The notes: a model not told the origin generated them from the letters alone. 64,000 nucleotides of DNA from Rhodanobacter sp. (GCA_004298045.1 SCRM01000021.1:1-64000), one strand, 5' to 3'. Positions 1 through 10,073 are shown, counted from the first letter of the stretch. Translations and numbers: made by a program.

Positions 1-32
1 GGGGTTCCACGCCGGAACCGCCGAAAATTCCG
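1..32 (+). repeat. Left terminal inverted repeat of the Tn3-family transposon
   Basis: Starts GGGGTTCCAC and continues with a 22-bp block that is identical, inverted, at the right end. The GGGG start is typical of Tn3-family ends. The tnpA stop codon lies about 65 bp inside. Confidence 0.9.
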
Positions 33-95
33 AAAAACAGTGTAACTAATTGTTCTAAAAACCCTCTACTAGCCGTCGAGATGTTGGGGTGTCCC

Positions 96-3000
96 TCAAC
101 CCAGTTCAACCTCGGCGACGAGCGCGTCCAAATCGATCATCTTTCCGTTGTTCTGGAAGGTGTAGTGGCCGTTGAGCAGGATGTGCCGCCAAGCTGCCGG
201 CGATATCTGGGTGATCATTGCCACGGCCTTGGCATTGCCGGTCGCTTCGTACTTGGTCAGTAGCCGCGAGAGGATGGCCGAGTTGTAATAGATGATCGCA
301 TTGGCAATCAGACGAGCACACTGGTTGCTAATCTCGATTTCGATGTCGGTACGCCCGGTCAATTCCTTCTTGCCACCAACCTGGGCGATGGTCGAGCGTA
401 GCTGGTGGTACGACTCGATGCGATTCTGTGAACGATGAACGTTTCGTTCGACCTTCGGATCACGCAGGTAGCGCAGCGTATAGATGCTGCGGATGAGCTT
501 GTCGAACTCGAAGATCGCGCGCCGCGTCGGGTTCGACTCGGTGTAGGTGCACAGCTTGCGGATCAGCGTACCCTGCGTCATTTCCTTTAGGCCAAGCGTG
601 GCAACGATCCGGTCAATGTTCACCTTCTCGCTGACGATGAGCTGTCGATCGATCTGGCCGACTGGCTGGATCAGGCACTTTTCATACTGCGCAGGGTTGT
701 CAGCGCAATGCAGGTCCTTCAGCTGACGATCGAGGTCGACGAAGCGTGGCTCGAAACGCCGCCCGAACCAGTGAAGTATGGCGAAATTGGCCTTGTTGAC
801 GCTGTGCATGTCGCCGGTGATCGCCGTCGGCATGATGTCCGAGGTGTTGCGATACCAGATGTCGAACACATGATGAGCTTCGTAGTCGTGCGCACCGATG
901 AGGTAGCTGTTGATCGGCGCGTGGTTGCACAACAGCGTGTAGGCGACGACGCCCTTGCCGCGTCCGAAGTATTTGCGCGAGTAGCGCGCTTTCACAGTGG
1001 GCCGCTCGACACCGAATTTCTGGCCGTCGACGGCGCCGTATAGCGTATCGAGGTCGAACGAGTAATGCGGGAAGATCGGTAATGCGGCGATAGCGTTGCT
1101 GATGAGATCGTTGGCTGCGTGCAGCGTCGCTTGTCGAAGGTATTGCTGGTAGGTGTTCTCCAGGACGTGGTACGGAATGTCGCTGGTGCGTGCCATGACC
1201 TGATTACCATGGTTCATGGCCTGCGCCATGATAACGGCCATCAGACTGTCAGCGTCCGCCACCTTCTTTGCGTAGCGTGGCTGCAGTGGCGTGAGTGCCG
1301 ACAGGAACTGGCACTGGTCGTTGACGAAGCGGAACACGTCGGCGACATCGCAGTGCGGTAACTGATCGTAGAACGCCTGTTCGCTTACCTTCGGGGCTTC
1401 GCCCTTGGGCTTGTGCCAGACAAGCGTCTGTGTGACCTTATCGTAATCCAGATGCTTCAGCTTGCCCTTTTTCAACTCGCGGTTGAAGTCCAGCCATTGC
1501 GTGTGCAGTTCGGTCGCCAGAGCATCGAGCTGGTCGTCGATCGGCTGCCGCAGGAAAGGGATATCCATCTGGGCGAGTACATCCGGCTTCTCGCTCAGCG
1601 ACACCAGCTCATCGGAGAAGTGACGATGCTGCAGGCTGTCGTCGATGTAGACCTCGCCCGACTGGAGCCGCTTTCTGATCTGGCGGTACAACCAGAATTC
1701 GTAGCGATCGGCCTGCAAGCCGCTCGGTTGGCCATCGGCATCGAAAGTGAGCAGGTGCGCGCGCAACCGTTCTGGCAACGTGGCGGCTGGGCATTCGGCA
1801 ACCGGCCGCAGCGATAGCCGCTGCTGCTTGGCGAACATGCTCTTGGCCCAGGCCAACTCCGCAAGCCACGGGCTGTTCGGATCGGTGCCGGCGAAATCGA
1901 GTGCAGCATATAGCGGCCGAAGATGACGACGCATGCGCCCAGCCAAACTGTCCACCGCCTTCCAGTGCAGGGCCAGCTTGTTCGCTGGCTTCACGCTCAT
2001 ACGTTGGCCTATGACTTGAAGCGTATCCTTCGGCAGGATCTTGTAGGCCTGCTTTCGCACGTGACCGAATGGTGTGGCGTCGACCACGGTGTCATCGACA
2101 TATAGCAACAGTAGACGCCCTACACGAGGGGATTCCTGTTGCCTCTGCAACTGCTCGGCAACAAATGAATTCTTTGCGCCGGCACGGCTCTCGTCCTCCA
2201 CTCGCTTCATGTGGTACGCCATGGCATCGACAAGATTGTCGGTGAGTTGCCGGTAGCGCAGCCATGCGTAGCACAGCAGATAGAGGTGGGTCTGCTCCGG
2301 TTTGAGGTCACGCAAGTCGTGGATGGTGTAGAAATTCGCCAAGCTGGCGTAGTACAGCAGGTTCTGTTGTGAGATGCCCAGCTTGGGTAGCAGCGTCTTG
2401 GCGATCTCGTGCAATGGCTCCAGCGTGACGCTCTTCTCGCGCTCGCGGGCCATCTGGCGCCAACCGAAGTCTTTGGCGTCTTGCTTGAGTGCCGCCAGTT
2501 GAGACAGGGTGTCATCGCGCACCAACAGCTGGGCCAATGCAGCTTTGGTCGATTCATCGAGCACTTCAGCCAGGAGGCCGCCCAGACGCAGGCGTTCGGT
2601 GGACAAGGCGTCACTGATCAGCTCTTGCAGGGTGGTGTAGCCAGGCCGGATGATCTTGTGTTCGTTGATCCAAACAATCAGCTCCGCGGCGACGAAGCTG
2701 GGTGTTACGTCGCGCAGAACGATTTGCGCGGCCTGCTGCGCGAGCTGTGGCACAAACCTACTTGTCCATGGCTGGTAGCCGAACAGCCTGGCGATCTGCT
2801 CGCGCTGGGCGTAGCGCTCGTGTTTGGTGATTGATTCGCGCTTGAATCGCTTGCCATGGAAGTAGCGGCTGAGTACGAAGGTGCGGTCATCCTCGACATC
2901 GTCCAAGTCGAAACGGAAGAAGGCATGCTTGGCCTTGAAGTAGCCGATCTGCAGGGCGCAATAAACCTTCGCATGCATGCCTGACCGGCTACTGGCGAGC

Positions 3001-3125
3001 GCGAGTTCAGCTTCTGTCAAAGCCAGGTATTCCAACCGCTGCGCATCATCGAAATCTGGCAGGCCGTACAGGGCTTCCTGTTCGGCTTCCGAGAGGACGG
3101 CCAGTCGCTCGTTTTTCGCAATCAT
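96..3125 (-). CDS. tnpA: Tn3-family transposase TnpA
   Basis: DDE transposase of about 1009 residues, the usual Tn3-family size, which joins transposon ends to target DNA by replicative transposition. The N-terminal third is the family DNA-binding region. The catalytic triad is readable as D700 (in GAVDGQKF), D772 (in TGDMHS) and E904 (in RIESYH), with spacing like that of Tn3. The start at 3125 was chosen because the ATG overlaps the stop of the upstream recombinase gene (ATGA, 3122-3125), implying translational coupling; a longer in-frame extension runs only through recombinase-coding DNA. The stop lies just inside the left inverted repeat. The gene appears intact. Confidence 0.93.
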   Translation of the reverse strand: MIAKNERLAVLSEAEQEALYGLPDFDDAQRLEYLALTEAELALASSRSGMHAKVYCALQIGYFKAKHAFFRFDLDDVEDDRTFVLSRYFHGKRFKRESITKHERYAQREQIARLFGYQPWTSRFVPQLAQQAAQIVLRDVTPSFVAAELIVWINEHKIIRPGYTTLQELISDALSTERLRLGGLLAEVLDESTKAALAQLLVRDDTLSQLAALKQDAKDFGWRQMAREREKSVTLEPLHEIAKTLLPKLGISQQNLLYYASLANFYTIHDLRDLKPEQTHLYLLCYAWLRYRQLTDNLVDAMAYHMKRVEDESRAGAKNSFVAEQLQRQQESPRVGRLLLLYVDDTVVDATPFGHVRKQAYKILPKDTLQVIGQRMSVKPANKLALHWKAVDSLAGRMRRHLRPLYAALDFAGTDPNSPWLAELAWAKSMFAKQQRLSLRPVAECPAATLPERLRAHLLTFDADGQPSGLQADRYEFWLYRQIRKRLQSGEVYIDDSLQHRHFSDELVSLSEKPDVLAQMDIPFLRQPIDDQLDALATELHTQWLDFNRELKKGKLKHLDYDKVTQTLVWHKPKGEAPKVSEQAFYDQLPHCDVADVFRFVNDQCQFLSALTPLQPRYAKKVADADSLMAVIMAQAMNHGNQVMARTSDIPYHVLENTYQQYLRQATLHAANDLISNAIAALPIFPHYSFDLDTLYGAVDGQKFGVERPTVKARYSRKYFGRGKGVVAYTLLCNHAPINSYLIGAHDYEAHHVFDIWYRNTSDIMPTAITGDMHSVNKANFAILHWFGRRFEPRFVDLDRQLKDLHCADNPAQYEKCLIQPVGQIDRQLIVSEKVNIDRIVATLGLKEMTQGTLIRKLCTYTESNPTRRAIFEFDKLIRSIYTLRYLRDPKVERNVHRSQNRIESYHQLRSTIAQVGGKKELTGRTDIEIEISNQCARLIANAIIYYNSAILSRLLTKYEATGNAKAVAMITQISPAAWRHILLNGHYTFQNNGKMIDLDALVAEVELG

Positions 3126-4084
3126 CGTGGCGTGGGAAGTGCCGGCGTAGCCGCTGTCTGCAAGTTGGTGCTGATCGGAAGAAACGGCACACTCGCGTCC
3201 ATATAGCGCATGGCCGTATCGACCTTGCGCCATCCCACATACACCATCAGGCTCTTGAGATCCCAGCCGCTGGCGTTCGCCCAGTTGGCGAAGCCGCGCC
3301 GCAGCGAATGTCCACTGTAGGCATGGGCCTGGGACAAACCGGCCTGGGCAAACGCCCGACGCAGGATCGGCACGATACTGTCGACATCGAGTGGCGTTTC
3401 GCCCAGCTTTCCCCAGCGATTGATGGCAACGAACAGCGGCCCTTCCGTTCGTTTGGAGGCGGCGATCCATGCCTGGACAGCGTCGATCGGGCACCAGCGC
3501 GACAACGCCGGCATCTTGAATGTTCGGCCATGGTTGTCCCGATCCGTCTTGCTGCGCGGCAGGAACCCTGTCAAGCCTTCGCCAAGCCGAAGATCGATGT
3601 GTTCGATACGTAAACGGGTCAGTTCATCGGCGCGGAATCCTTGCCAGAAACCCAGCAGCATCAGGGCCCGATCGCGCCGATATTGCAACGTGCGCAACCT
3701 ATCGTCATTCTGTTCTGCGAGTGAGCCTGCGGTATCGAGCCAGTCTGCCACCGTGCCCAGTTCAGTCAGTTGCAGAGGGATAGCCTGTTTCTCGACAGCC
3801 GGATGCAAGGCCCTGATGCCCTTGAGCACTTTCCGCACTAGCGGCATGCGCGTCGGATCAGCAAACCCCTGTTCAATGTGCCAGTTCGCCAAGGCCGCCA
3901 AGCGTTGCCGGAGCGTGTTGATGGAATGTTGTTCCGCGTAATCCGCCAGATATCGCGCCACACTATCGGCCGTCGTTGGCAGGTGCCCGCCCCATTCCAC
4001 CTCAAAGTGGCGGATGGCCGAGGCGTAACTTTGCCGTGTATTGACGCGCGTTGCGGCATCGAGATATGGGCGGAGGTCAGCCAT
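3122..4084 (-). CDS. Tyrosine recombinase (TnpS/TnpI-like cointegrate resolvase)
   Basis: A 320-residue phage-integrase-family recombinase. The N-terminal SAM-like core-binding domain covers roughly residues 1-95; the catalytic domain follows. Active-site residues are visible: R151 (GFRADEL), K179 (SKTD), H259 and R262 (GHSLRRGF), W285 (GWRK) at the usual His/Trp position, and the nucleophile Y294 (RYMD). In the Tn3 family such enzymes (TnpS of Tn4651, TnpI of Tn4430) resolve cointegrates at a site near their own gene. Here the gene precedes tnpA and overlaps its start by 4 bp, the TnpI-like order, while the TnpS partner TnpT lies 8.5 kb away. Two candidate 11-7-11 core sites are at 4292-4320 and 12430-12458. 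Which family label is right cannot be decided from sequence reading alone. Confidence 0.85.
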   Translation of the reverse strand: MADLRPYLDAATRVNTRQSYASAIRHFEVEWGGHLPTTADSVARYLADYAEQHSINTLRQRLAALANWHIEQGFADPTRMPLVRKVLKGIRALHPAVEKQAIPLQLTELGTVADWLDTAGSLAEQNDDRLRTLQYRRDRALMLLGFWQGFRADELTRLRIEHIDLRLGEGLTGFLPRSKTDRDNHGRTFKMPALSRWCPIDAVQAWIAASKRTEGPLFVAINRWGKLGETPLDVDSIVPILRRAFAQAGLSQAHAYSGHSLRRGFANWANASGWDLKSLMVYVGWRKVDTAMRYMDASVPFLPISTNLQTAATPALPTPR

Positions 4085-4448
4085 GGGGGTGATTTGACCA
4101 TATTTGTGCTCAACCCGCTGTTTGTGAGTCCGCGATCAGCATGATTCGGACGGTGTGATTACTTCTGACCTGCACATTTCTCCGCGGACGCGATCTCGTC
4201 GAGTTGTCATCCTTTGTCGTCGGCTCGTGTCGGATTTCACCTACATGCTTGACTTGCGTCGCCCACACGATGAAGTACGCGCCCTCCGTCTGCTCGGAAT
4301 CCTGTCGAAGGATTCCGAGCGAACCCCCAGTTCCTGCCGAGTCGATACCGCCTGTCGCATGAACCTGCGGTTGACGCCGTTGGCTGTGGCGCAGTAGAAC
4401 GTTAGTCAAGTCATGACGCCCGTCATGCGCAGTTGGGGACAATCGACG
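4085..4448. other. Divergent region between recombinase and RHS gene
   Basis: This 364-bp gap separates the leftward tnpS-tnpA unit from the rightward RHS gene. It holds a perfect 11-bp inverted repeat with a 7-bp spacer (4292-4320) and a shorter CATGACG/CGTCATG palindrome near 4413. No convincing coding sequence is visible. It must contain promoters for both directions, but I cannot point to clear -35/-10 pairs. Confidence 0.5.
4292..4320. repeat. Perfect 11-7-11 inverted repeat upstream of tnpS
   Basis: Arms GCTCGGAATCC and GGATTCCGAGC flank the 7-bp spacer TGTCGAA. This geometry is that of a tyrosine-recombinase core site, and it lies about 200 bp upstream of the recombinase start. It differs in sequence from the 12430-12458 repeat that shares its geometry. 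No T-tract follows, so a terminator is less likely. It could also be a regulator operator. Confidence 0.5.
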
Positions 4449-7400
4449 ATGCGATGGATGCCAAAGGGAGCTTTGGCGCGCGTAAGTGCGCTCGTGTGGG
4501 TTGGCTGGATGGTCGGGACAGGGATATGTCACGCGCAGTCCGTGACCCCCGAAGACGAATACAAAAAGCTGATCCAGGTGCACACGGGCATCCAGCCCTT
4601 GGGCGCTCATCCCTTTGGCGAGAGCATCAACCTCTACAACGGGGCGCTATCGTTCGAAGTCACGGACGTCAGCCTGCCAGGCAGTGGTCCGACCCTGCAG
4701 CTGTCGCGCTCACTGGATACCACCGAACTGGACAGCTTTACGCTCAATAGATCGCGTCCGTTCGGTGACTGGGATCTGGATATCCCCCGGATCGAGACAG
4801 CGACCGCCAAAGAGCCGAGCGTAACCGGCTGGGAGGTGGAGGCGACCAATCCGCTGGATCGATGCACTGATTTTGGCGCGCCGCCACCGGTGCCGACGCC
4901 GTTGGGGGCCACCTGGGATCCGGGTCAGTGGTGGTATGGCTACCATCTCATCATTCCAGGTCGGGGCAGCCAAGAGCTATTGGAACGCAGTACAAGCATC
5001 ATACCGACGAGTGGTGGAGTCTTCCCGGCCGTCACCAAGCGGAACTGGATGATCCGTTGCGGCGTAACGGCCGACGACGGTGGTGAAGGTTTCGTGGCGA
5101 TGGCGCCCGACGGGACCCAATACACCTTTGCGCACCTGGTCTACCGCCCGATGTCCGGCATTAGCCAGGGAGGGTCGGTTTTGGTTCGCCGTGACGCCCT
5201 GATGTATGTGACGCAGGTGCGCGATCGCTTCGGTAACACGTTGACCTATCACTACGACAGCAGCACAGGCTATCTCAGCAGCATCACGGCCAGCGACGGT
5301 CGATCGATCACGGTGAGCTATGTGTCGGGCAGTCTACATATCAGCTCGATCACCGCGCAGGCGTCAAACGGAACGACGCGGATCTGGACCTACAGTTACG
5401 ACAGCAGCAGCTCGGCGCTGACGCGCGTCCAGCTACCCGATGGCAGTGCCTGGTCCTACAACCTGGGGCCGCTCCAGAAATCACAGGTCACCAGCAGCGG
5501 GGGTAATTGCTACGCCAACGTGGTGCCGACGCTCACGGGAAACACCGTCACAGGGACTGCCACCACACCCTCCGGACTCACGGGTAGCTTCACGCTAATC
5601 CCCATGATGCGTGGTCGTTCCTATGTGCTCAAGAGTTGCTATGGCGGCAACGGCGGCACTCAGGCGGTGTACTCCACCTACCCCGAGGTGTACTACCAGC
5701 CGTCGATGTCCAGTGAGGTCGTTTCAGGGGCGAACGTTCCCATCGAAACCTGGAGCTACAGTTACTCGCCCGCCAACGAGAGCTGGAAGACCGACAGCTG
5801 CGCCAGCACCAGCAGCTGTGCATCGACGGTGTACATCGATGTCACGAATCCGGGCGGCAGCACCACCCGCTATACCCACAGCAATCGCTTCGATGCCACC
5901 GAGGGGCAACTGCTGCGGACCGACACCTACAGTGGTGCCGCCGGCAGTACGTTGATGCGTTCGGTGGTCAACACCTACGCCAACCCCACCGGGGGGCCCT
6001 GGCCGTCGAGTTATGGCGCGGATCCTCAAGATCGGAACAACTTGATCCAAACCGAAGAACTCGCGCCCCTCGGCCAACGCCAGATCCAACAGAACGGCGA
6101 CACCTACACCTGGCACGCGAACGCGTTTAACGATTATGCCCAGGTGACTGATGCGACACGCAGCAACTCGATCAGCGGCGAGCCGTCGATCGAGGAGGCA
6201 ACGACCTACCTCAACGACACCAACACCTGGGTGCTGGGCCTGCCGGAGACGGTCACGAACGTGGGGACCGGCGAGCAGGAGGTGAGCAACATCTACAACA
6301 CCTCCTCAAACATAAGCGGCATCGACTTGCTGACGTCGCGCGCACGCTTCGGCGAGACCCTGATGACGTACACCTGGAACGGTGCGGGTCAACTGGCCAG
6401 CTTCACCGACGGCGACAACCACACCACGACCCTGGGCAATTACTACCGCGGCATTCCGCAGGCGATCGGCTACCCCGATGGCACCAGCGAGTCCCTGAGC
6501 GTCGATGACTTCGGTGACATCACGTCGATCACCGACCAGGCGGGGCATACCACCCAGTACAGCTACGACGCGCTGGGCCGTGTCACCCAGATCACCTACC
6601 CCTACGACAGCAGCATCGACAGCGCGTCGTGGTATCCGAAGACCTTCAGCTACAGCTACGTCACCGGTGCCGAGCGTGGGGTGGCCGCCGGCCACTGGCG
6701 CGAGACGGTGACCCAGGGCGCGTCGACCGACACCACCTACTACGACGCCGAGCTGCGCCCGGTGCTCAACGACACCTCCAACGGCAATACAGATATCACC
6801 ACCGCCAAGGCCTACGACTGGCGGGGGCTGACCACGTTCGCCTCGTACCCGGTCAGCGGCAGCCCGGCCCTGTCGTCGGTCACCAGCGGCACCCACAGCA
6901 CCTACGACGCCCTGGGCCGGCTGACCCAGAGTCAGCAGGACTCGGAGCTGGGCACGCTGACCACCGCGATGGCCTACCTGTCCGGTGCCCGTGAGCAGGT
7001 GACCGACCCGAAGGGCAACGTCACCACCACCACCTACCAGGTGTTCGACCAGCCCTCGTACGGCGGTGTCCTTGAGGTCCAGGCGCCGGACGGCGTCACC
7101 CAGACGGTCACCCGCGACGTCTACGGCAATCCGACGTCGATCACCCAGTCGGGCAGCTACGGCACCGAAACGGACAGCGTCACCAAGACGCTGGTCTATG
7201 ACAGCTTTCACCGCCTGTGCCGGACCACGGAACCGGAAACCGGCAGCACGGTGCTGGCCTACGACGGTGCCAACAACATCGCGTGGAGTGCCAACGGACT
7301 CAGCCTCACCGGTACCGGGTGCGACCAGGATCAAGTGGCGGCGGCGGCCGAGACCACGCGCACCTACGATGTGATGAACCGGGTGCTGACGATCCAGTCG

Positions 7401-10073
7401 CCCAGCGGTACGCAGAGCACGGTCTACACCTACGATGCGCTGGGTCGCGTCCACACGGCGGCCTCTGGGATCGCAACGCAGGCCTACGCCTATAACAGCC
7501 TGGGCCTGGTGACCGGTGAGAGCCTGGCGGTGGCCAGCAGCGGGTACACCTGGGCGCTGGGCTACAGCTACGATGCCTACGGCCATCTGGCCAGCATGAA
7601 CTATCCGGCCGGAACGGGGACGAGTGAAACCGTGAGCTATGCCCCCGATGCGTGGGGCCGCCCCACCCAGGTGGGCAGCTACGCCACCGGCGTCAGCTAC
7701 TTCCCGGACGGCCAGCTCCAGGGCTTCACCTTCGCCAGCGGCACCAGCTACCTAGCCGATGAGAATACCCGACACCTCACCCGTAACTTCACCTACGGCG
7801 TGGGCAGCACCCTGGCGGTGAGCGAGGACCTGGCCTACGACGCGGACGGCAACCTCACCAGCGTCAACGACCTGGTCGACGGCACGCGCAGCAAGACCTT
7901 CGGCTACGACGCACTGAACCGCCTGACCAATGCCAGCGCCCCGAACCTGTACGGCACGGAGAGCTATACCTACGACCCGGTCAACAACCTGCGCACGCGG
8001 CTGAGTGGCGGGGCGACCTACACCTACAACTACGACGCGAGCAACAAGCTGACCAGCATTACCCAGGGCGCGAGCACGGTGGACAGCTTCGGCTACGACG
8101 TCCGGGGCAACGAGATCACCCGCAACGGCGCGACGCTGACCTTCGATGCGAAGAACCAGTTGACCTCGGTCCCGGGCGTGGCGACCTATGCCTACGACGC
8201 CGAGGGGCGACGGGTGGAGAAACAGCTGACCAGTGCCAGCTATCCCACGTACGCCTTCTACGGCCACGCCGGGCAGCTGATGTACCAGTACGACCCGGCC
8301 ACGGCCACGGCGACGAACTTCGTGTACCTGGGCACCAAGCTGATCGGCGACAGCACCACCGTGCAGCTGACCCAGCCGGGCGGCATCAGCTTCAGCGCCA
8401 ACCCGAGCGGAGGCAGCACGGGCGTGAGCTGGGGCAGCGTGCCGGATGCGACCAGCTACATGCTGCAGCAGAGCAGCGATGGCGGCGGCAGTTGGAGCAC
8501 GGTCTACAGCGGTAGTGCGAGCAGCACCACGCTGTCGGGGCTGGCCGGCGGCCGCTACGTGTATCGGGTCCAGGCTTGTGCCAGCAGTGGCTGCGGACTG
8601 TGGACGACCTCGCCCACGCTGGGCGTGCAGCCGGCGATCCCGACGATCAGCACGCCGGGCGGTACGGTCAACGGGACCTACACCGTGAGCTGGAGCAGCC
8701 CTGCCAGCGCGACGGGCTACATCGTGCAGGAGCAGGTCAATGGCAGGTCCTGGACGACCTTGGCGAGCAACACGCCAGCGACCTCGATCAGCCGTCCGGG
8801 CACGAGCACGGGCAGCTACGTGTACCAGGTCGAGGCGCTGAACAGCTACGGCACCCGTGGCTGGGGCACCTCGGCGACGGTGAGTGTGAACACCGCCTAC
8901 GGCGTGGTGCCGATCCCAGTGCCGACGTTGTCTGTGCCGGGCACCAGCAGCACGGGCAGCGCCACGGTGAGCTGGACCGCCGCCTCGCCGGTCACCGGCT
9001 ACATCTTGCAGCAGAGCGGCAACGGCGGCACGAGCTGGAGCACGGTGTACAGCGGCACCGGGACCAGCATGGCCCTGAGCAATCTGGGCAACGGGAACTA
9101 CACCTACCAGGTGCAGGCGTGCAACGACACGGCCGGCGACTCGGTCTGCACGGCCTGGGCGAGAGGCGGTACGTTGGTCGTGACCCATCCCCCAACGAGT
9201 GCCCCGGGTCTCAGCGTGCCGGGCACCAACAGCACGGGCAGCTACACGGTGAACTGGAGTCCTGTCAGTACGGCGACGAGCTACACCCTGCAGCAGAGTG
9301 TCAATGGCGGCGGCTGGACGACGGTCTATAGCGGCGCTGGCACGGGCTTCGGTCTGAGTGGTGAAGGCAACGGGACCTATGCATACCGAGTGCAGGCGTG
9401 CAATGCAGGCGGCTGCAGCGGGTGGAGCGGCACTGGAACCTCCACGGTCACGCACCCACCGGCGAGTGCGCCGGGCCTGAGCGTGCCCGGTAGCAGCAGT
9501 ACGGGCAGCTACACGGTGAGCTGGGGAGGTGACAGTACAGCGACCAGCTACACGTTGCAGCAGAGCAGCAATGGCGGAAGCAGCTGGGGCACAGCCTACA
9601 GCGGCGGTGGGACAAGCGATGCCATCAGCGGGATCGGTGACGGCACGTATACCTACCGGGTGCAGGCCTGCAATGCCGGCGGTTGCGGTCCCTGGAGCGG
9701 AACGGGGACCATCAAGGTCGCCATCATCCCGGCCGAGCCGGGGTATGTCTCGGTCCCGACTGATGTTTACTATCCGAATGGTCGGTGGGCAGTGAACTGG
9801 CCAGCGGTGAGTGCGGCGACGAGCTACACCCTGCAGCGGGCACCGTCAGGCACGGGGACGCCCTTGATTACAGTCTATACGGGGTCGGCAACGAGCGCGG
9901 ATGACGGTGGGACGGTGATGCCTGGGACCTATGTATACAGCGTGAAGGCGTGCAACGCGAACGGATGTTCGGGATGGAGGGCATCGTCGCTGGTAACGGT
10001 GATCTGCAGCTATGGAACCTCGGCGATGCTGAAACCGGGAACGGTACAGCCGTACCTGATCCGTTGTCCTTGA
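4449..10073 (+). CDS. Secreted RHS/YD-repeat protein with C-terminal fibronectin-III-like repeats
   Basis: About 1,874 residues from the ATG at 4449, chosen because a Sec signal peptide starts there (MRWMPKG, hydrophobic core, CHAQ|S); an in-frame ATG exists at 4413. An N-terminal RHS region precedes many YD repeats (such as YDALGRVTQ, YDALGRLTQ, YDALNRLTN), which in characterised RHS/Tc proteins form a beta-barrel cocoon around a toxin. The YD block stops near residue 1310 (YLGTKLIGDST), where a canonical RHS protein would continue into the core and toxin tip. Instead six tandem fibronectin-III-like repeats of about 90 residues run to the end (each with TSYTLQQS-like and YRVQACN-like strands). 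The missing core and tip are encoded by the next gene, 22 bp downstream, which has its own signal peptide. Likely cell-surface or periplasmic. It is transposon cargo. Confidence 0.85.
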   Translation: MRWMPKGALARVSALVWVGWMVGTGICHAQSVTPEDEYKKLIQVHTGIQPLGAHPFGESINLYNGALSFEVTDVSLPGSGPTLQLSRSLDTTELDSFTLNRSRPFGDWDLDIPRIETATAKEPSVTGWEVEATNPLDRCTDFGAPPPVPTPLGATWDPGQWWYGYHLIIPGRGSQELLERSTSIIPTSGGVFPAVTKRNWMIRCGVTADDGGEGFVAMAPDGTQYTFAHLVYRPMSGISQGGSVLVRRDALMYVTQVRDRFGNTLTYHYDSSTGYLSSITASDGRSITVSYVSGSLHISSITAQASNGTTRIWTYSYDSSSSALTRVQLPDGSAWSYNLGPLQKSQVTSSGGNCYANVVPTLTGNTVTGTATTPSGLTGSFTLIPMMRGRSYVLKSCYGGNGGTQAVYSTYPEVYYQPSMSSEVVSGANVPIETWSYSYSPANESWKTDSCASTSSCASTVYIDVTNPGGSTTRYTHSNRFDATEGQLLRTDTYSGAAGSTLMRSVVNTYANPTGGPWPSSYGADPQDRNNLIQTEELAPLGQRQIQQNGDTYTWHANAFNDYAQVTDATRSNSISGEPSIEEATTYLNDTNTWVLGLPETVTNVGTGEQEVSNIYNTSSNISGIDLLTSRARFGETLMTYTWNGAGQLASFTDGDNHTTTLGNYYRGIPQAIGYPDGTSESLSVDDFGDITSITDQAGHTTQYSYDALGRVTQITYPYDSSIDSASWYPKTFSYSYVTGAERGVAAGHWRETVTQGASTDTTYYDAELRPVLNDTSNGNTDITTAKAYDWRGLTTFASYPVSGSPALSSVTSGTHSTYDALGRLTQSQQDSELGTLTTAMAYLSGAREQVTDPKGNVTTTTYQVFDQPSYGGVLEVQAPDGVTQTVTRDVYGNPTSITQSGSYGTETDSVTKTLVYDSFHRLCRTTEPETGSTVLAYDGANNIAWSANGLSLTGTGCDQDQVAAAAETTRTYDVMNRVLTIQSPSGTQSTVYTYDALGRVHTAASGIATQAYAYNSLGLVTGESLAVASSGYTWALGYSYDAYGHLASMNYPAGTGTSETVSYAPDAWGRPTQVGSYATGVSYFPDGQLQGFTFASGTSYLADENTRHLTRNFTYGVGSTLAVSEDLAYDADGNLTSVNDLVDGTRSKTFGYDALNRLTNASAPNLYGTESYTYDPVNNLRTRLSGGATYTYNYDASNKLTSITQGASTVDSFGYDVRGNEITRNGATLTFDAKNQLTSVPGVATYAYDAEGRRVEKQLTSASYPTYAFYGHAGQLMYQYDPATATATNFVYLGTKLIGDSTTVQLTQPGGISFSANPSGGSTGVSWGSVPDATSYMLQQSSDGGGSWSTVYSGSASSTTLSGLAGGRYVYRVQACASSGCGLWTTSPTLGVQPAIPTISTPGGTVNGTYTVSWSSPASATGYIVQEQVNGRSWTTLASNTPATSISRPGTSTGSYVYQVEALNSYGTRGWGTSATVSVNTAYGVVPIPVPTLSVPGTSSTGSATVSWTAASPVTGYILQQSGNGGTSWSTVYSGTGTSMALSNLGNGNYTYQVQACNDTAGDSVCTAWARGGTLVVTHPPTSAPGLSVPGTNSTGSYTVNWSPVSTATSYTLQQSVNGGGWTTVYSGAGTGFGLSGEGNGTYAYRVQACNAGGCSGWSGTGTSTVTHPPASAPGLSVPGSSSTGSYTVSWGGDSTATSYTLQQSSNGGSSWGTAYSGGGTSDAISGIGDGTYTYRVQACNAGGCGPWSGTGTIKVAIIPAEPGYVSVPTDVYYPNGRWAVNWPAVSAATSYTLQRAPSGTGTPLITVYTGSATSADDGGTVMPGTYVYSVKACNANGCSGWRASSLVTVICSYGTSAMLKPGTVQPYLIRCP
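8380..10010 (+). repeat. Six tandem fibronectin-III-like coding repeats (about 270-280 bp period)
   Basis: The 3' part of the RHS gene repeats a module whose DNA is also similar. For example GGCACCAGCAGCACGGGCAG near 8940 recurs with few changes near 9220 and 9490, and CTGCAGCAGAGC-type strings recur in each unit. Repeats two and six are the most diverged. Such nucleotide similarity suggests amplification or unequal recombination within the gene. Confidence 0.75.

Noticed and set aside
4110..4610. 166-residue minus-strand frame across the RHS start region
   Set aside because: No recognisable domain or ribosome site; it overlaps the RHS signal peptide region and the inverted repeat at 4292.
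7752..9455. 567-residue open frame antisense to the RHS gene
   Set aside because: It mirrors the YD and FN3 coding repeats and has no family features; the sense strand is well supported.
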